From Tubiluchus corallicola (lineage: Eukaryota > Priapulida > Priapulimorpha > Priapulimorphida > Tubiluchidae), in assembly GCA_030141605.1 (NCBI GenBank), contig JAQGDQ010000339.1, positions 124,001 through 188,000 of the forward strand: a DNA stretch of 64,000 nt. Direction: 5' to 3'. Under the pieces are notes generated by a model, which was given only the letters and a program-made list of their open reading frames with translations, ran no database searches and was not told the origin of the DNA. This document shows positions 60,701-64,000 of this stretch, piece after piece (position 1 is the stretch's first letter; each line of letters opens with the position of its first letter). Both the position numbers and the translations under genes were made by a program.

Positions 60701-63700
60701 GCATGAGCACAGTAGTAAATTTGAAATTTGAGTTTTTATTTTAAAACTTGATTAGTTTTAGTACAACACACTGAATATCTTACAGTAGAACTGTATTTCA
60801 ATTTTCGCTTTCACAAACACGTGCAACACGCTCATGGAGTATTTTTGCTGTTGGAAATTATTATTAGTTTGTGATGTCATCAGTAATAGCTAGCCCGCCA
60901 TTAATTAAGTTTTTAATCTATTATTTAATTCCGCTTTTACAGTATTAAGTGTGTTAAAATGTATACTTTTTATCGAACTTGAAAATGGGGTAGTATATGA
61001 AAAATCATCCTGTCTTCCTTTAAAATAAAATTGCTAAAAATCTTCAAACATTTAAAGCAAAACTGGACCTAATCTTAAACTATAGGTTTAAATAATCTAT
61101 TCTATAAAATATTGAAAGGAAACATACTATTTTTTAAAGAATGACTTACGTGAAAGAATTATCGCCACAACAATATAATTTCGCATGTTCTTCGTTGTTA
61201 CGTGAATTTCACCAATCATGAGATGGGTACTAGCATCTGCATCTCAGAGACTCTATGCATTGTACAAAAGACTGGTTACTCTCAGTTAAGATGTTGTTCA
61301 TTAGTACTACACTCACGCGGGGCACAGCGGTAAACTTGAAATTTCAATTTTAAATTTAAAATTTGTGGAGTTTTGTACCTCACGTTGAATGTTCTACAGT
61401 TGCACTGTACTTCAATTTTCACTTTTGCAAACACGTGCAACACACTCATGGAATATTTTTGCTGTTCAAAATTATGTTAGTTTGTGATGTCATCACTAGC
61501 TACCAGGGCTGTCTGGCATTAATTAACTACCCTGTTATTATCTTAAACACTTTGTCATTATTATAGGTGTTAAAATGTGTACTTTTTACTGCACTTCAAG
61601 GTGGGGTAAGATATAAAAAATCATGCTGTTTTCCTTTTACTTGCACTCTAAGTTTTTCAAAACAAACTGTTCTTTCAAGTTATAGTAGTATCAAAAGAAT
61701 CGCAAAGTCTTACCAACTCGAGAAACTTTGAAGTGCCCCGAAAAGAAGTCACTTTTATGCAAATTCATCAACTGCTGTGCTGAACTATGTCGTAGAAACA
61801 TTTGTGTTTTTTGTTCGTTTAGTTAGTTTTTTATGCACCAATCTGTTTTATTTTTTCTCTTCAGAAGAAATACAGTCAACCTCGGGTATAAGGTAGTTGC
61901 TTATAACGGACACTCGCTTATAATAGACCACCAACACCGGTCCCGATTTTTCGTAACGTTTTTCCTATTTTAAAGTCTTCGTATATAAGGTACTTTCGGT
62001 TATAAGGGACGATATCTTCAGGTCCCGCATAATAGAAACCCGGGTAAATTACCTCGCATATAATGGACCCTATGATCAAAGCGAAATTGATCGATTTTTA
62101 ACCTCAATTTTTCGCAAACTCCGCCTTCAAACAACTCGGTTTCCGCATTCACATACATCTCGCATCAAGGAGCTTCTAATATACCGTTTGCACTGAACGT
62201 GCAGCAATAATCCATAAAAATATGGGTAAACGTACAGAAAAGTAGAGGTCTAGATACACCCTCGGTCTGACTCAACTTCGGCTATAAGGGACATTGGATA
62301 TAATTTCCGGTCCGGAGGTGTCCCTAATATCCAAGGTTGACTATATTTAAAAAATTTAGTAGTAAGTACTTAGTAAATGCGCATTAATTTATGTAGATTA
62401 TCTTAAACTGTAATAGATTAGTTGCTGTGAACTTGTTAAATTCATTTCTACCAATTTATTTTTACAGGCTTTGGCGTGACTGATCTAGACGAGGGGAAAA
62501 AATTTCAGCACAGCTTAGCAGAGACAGCAGAATTCATTATTGATTTTTTGAATGCTCTACAAATTAAAAAGTACCAAGCACATTGGTTTGTTTTTGATTT
62601 TAACAACTGGAGTGGGGACACTCGATGGGGATGTCTTGACCTCTCTCTCTTGATCGATATCTTTACATGAAGTTACTATTGGGAACAATTTTTTGTGACT
62701 CTTGTTGTGATCTTGACCTTTGACCGTTTGAGCCAAAAAGCAATAGTTCTGCCCATCTGTGTTACAAATTCCGTAGTTATAGCCTACATGTACCCTACAA
62801 TTGTGGTCAAAGTACATCTTTTTTTTATTATATAGGTGTATTTTGACCTTGACTTTTGACCTTTCGAACCTAAGTTCTTTCTTTTGGATTTTATTGTACT
62901 GACAGACACATGCGCAAACTTGTACAATAATAAAGAGATCACGCTTACAATAATTAACAATCTTAGCTTCAACGGTTAATTAATTGAAGAAGGCTGTGCT
63001 GAAAAACTGTCCCACATACACGCAGGCTGGCATTTGGTCTCACCTATCTCTACTATGGATTTTTTATAGATATAGATATATAGATATGTATAGATACACA
63101 GCTATAGAAATAGGGCAACATGGGTATAGATATAGGGCAACATGGGTATAGATATAGGGCAACACGGGTATAGATATAGGGCAACACGGGTATAGATATA
63201 GGGCAACACGGGTATAGATATAGGGCAACACAGGTATAGATATAGGCAACACGGGTATAGATATAGGGCAACACGGGTATAGATATAGGGCAACACAGCT
63301 ATAGATATAGGGCAACACAGCTATAGATATAGGGCAACACAGGTATAGATATAGGGCAACACATGTATAGATATAGGGCAAAACAGGTGTAGATATAGGG
63401 CAAAGCAGCTATGGATATAAGGCAAAACAGGTATAGATATAGGGCAAAACAGGTATAGATATAGGGCAAAACAGGTGTAGATACAGGGCAAAACAGCTAT
63501 AGATATAGGGCAACACAAGTATAGATATAGGGCAACACAAGTATAGATATAGGGCAACACAGCTATAGATATAGGGCATTACCCAATTATTGTGGTTTAT
63601 TAGAGATATTAGCAGACTGCACAACTGCTTGTGGTGTAATAACTTTTGTGTAATAATTTCTGATTATTTAGTGCTTATATAAAAGCTGACTGAGTAACTG

Positions 63701-64000
63701 TTTGTAGCATGTTATAAAAGACATGCTTTATATGAATATTGAAAAAATATTTTCGGAGGAGAAAAATAATTTTTTTAGCACTAGGCCTCTAAAATTTGGT
63801 ACCTTCAAAATTTGGACCCTAGGCTGCAGCCTGGTTAACCTGTACATACCTGCACATACACAAACAGGTGTGACTGAACACCTATCCACCATCAGCACGA
63901 GTAAATGCATCTAAATTAAAATTTTAATTAATTATCCATGCGTTATTTTTCTACTGTAGAGTGAATTTGGTCGTGAGCCACAGTGCGGGTTGTTGGGCCG
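57799..64000 (+). CDS. alpha/beta hydrolase fold protein, five exons, 3' end outside window
   Basis: Exons: 57799-57908, 58964-59160, 60127-60258, 62468-62570, 63960-64000 and beyond. All junctions are GT..AG and the phases match (2, 1, 1, 2). The 194 visible residues contain VGYLDTG before the first core strand, the oxyanion-hole loop H118-G119-L120-P121-G122, PNFPGFGVTD, and the nucleophile elbow VVSHSAGCW with Ser189. The catalytic acid and histidine must lie beyond the window. Residues 1-41 are Arg- and Ser-rich without acidic residues until Asp28, which suggests a mitochondrial presequence. The elbow reads S-H-S-A-G where most relatives have G-H-S-x-G. It resembles uncharacterised metazoan hydrolases, and the substrate is unknown. 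Exon 1 is the least certain, supported by phase and a good donor. Confidence 0.85.
58330..58570 (-). pseudogene. hAT transposase C-terminal (dimerisation) remnant
   Basis: The minus strand reads TFSALRRVKTYLRSTMTQTR, then LNNLMTLHVHMDRTDALDL, a pattern of the hAT C-terminal dimerisation region in ZMYM/THAP-associated relatives. A frameshift follows (about 58420) and the rest is lost. It lies in intron 1 of the hydrolase gene. Confidence 0.65.
59890..60030 (+). repeat. about 32 bp tandem repeat, four copies
   Basis: GTGAYATGTATCRYATTGTGARGATAGTAT-type units occur four times in the 3' part of hydrolase intron 2, ending about 100 bp before exon 3. Confidence 0.85.
60402..61022 (+). mobile_element. 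MITE family R3, copy 2 (hydrolase intron 3)
   Basis: Starts TTAAAGGAAAACCGGACCCA and ends AAAATCATCCTGTCTTCCTTTA, giving short inverted ends. Internal blocks (ATTGAAAGGAAACATACTAT, CAAACACGTGCAAC) match the other two copies. Confidence 0.8.
61053..61641 (+). mobile_element. MITE family R3, copy 3, in tandem with copy 2
   Basis: Starts TTAAAGCAAAACTGGACCTA and ends AAAATCATGCTGTTTTCCTTTT, in the same orientation as copy 2 and separated from it by about 30 bp. It has the same internal blocks. Confidence 0.8.
61873..62343 (+). mobile_element. TA-flanked MITE with CAGTCAACCTCGG ends
   Basis: Left end CAGTCAACCTCGGGTATAAG; right end (reverse complement) TAGTCAACCTTGGATATTAG. TA on both sides (61871-61872 and 62344-62345). 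Internal inverted GGTATAAGG and CTTATAA motifs. It ends about 125 bp before hydrolase exon 4. Confidence 0.82.
63095..63580 (+). repeat. 23 bp minisatellite, about 20 copies
   Basis: The unit is GGTATAGATATAGGGCAACAC or close variants (AGCTATAGATATAGGGCAACAC, AGGTATAGATATAGGGCAAAAC), continuous for about 480 bp in intron 4 of the hydrolase gene. Open frames on the minus strand (Y-I-Y-T and L-Y-L-Y patterns) come from the repeat. Confidence 0.95.

Noticed and set aside
63095-63580. CRISPR-like look of regular short repeats
   Set aside because: Units are contiguous without unique spacers, in an animal intron; it is a minisatellite.
63053-63624. Minus-strand ORFs with repeated L-P-Y-I-Y-T-C-V-A units
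   Set aside because: A product of the 23 bp minisatellite, open in all three frames.

Overview
This is an AT-rich piece of an animal (metazoan) nuclear genome. Protein-coding genes carry GT..AG introns with maintained phase, and the genes are animal families: a tetraspanin, SLC16 monocarboxylate transporters, syntaxin-17, MZT1 and an EXD3/mut-7 exonuclease. The repeat fraction is very high (gypsy LTR element, several non-LTR retrotransposons, many TA-flanked MITEs, minisatellites, long trinucleotide runs). The sequence alone does not fix the lineage; an invertebrate is most likely.

Layout. 1-4650: a decayed Ty3/gypsy element on the minus strand, cut by the left edge, with gag split by about 1 kb of unrelated sequence and a primer-binding site matching the 3' end of tRNA-Leu. 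5568-6230: a MITE. 7987-10704: EXD3, coding in one exon (+). 11480-15126: a CR1/jockey-like LINE interrupted by a pogo-like MITE and by a second, different LINE. 16732-40233: an eight-exon tetraspanin gene (+, 250 aa). Its 13.7 kb intron 2 contains two tandem SLC16 transporter genes on the opposite strand (19838-23531 and 25877-29699), each with four exons of matching size. The last tetraspanin acceptor is the final unit of a tandem repeat made of acceptor-like sequence. 40633-44805: a MITE and four minisatellite blocks. 45019-46301: STX17 and MZT1, head to tail on the minus strand, 116 bp apart. 46325-57520: repeat-rich DNA with a dispersed family carrying expanded AAT runs, two fold-back MITEs and an RTE-like LINE tail. 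57799-64000: the first five exons of an alpha/beta hydrolase (+), running off the right edge at its nucleophile elbow.

The genes do not form one pathway. Two architectural themes recur: MITE-type repeats lie close to 3' splice sites in several introns, and acceptor-like sequences lie just upstream of most start codons, which fits 5'UTR introns or spliced-leader trans-splicing. Exon models were built by reading splice sites and checking phase by hand; no alignment or search was run.
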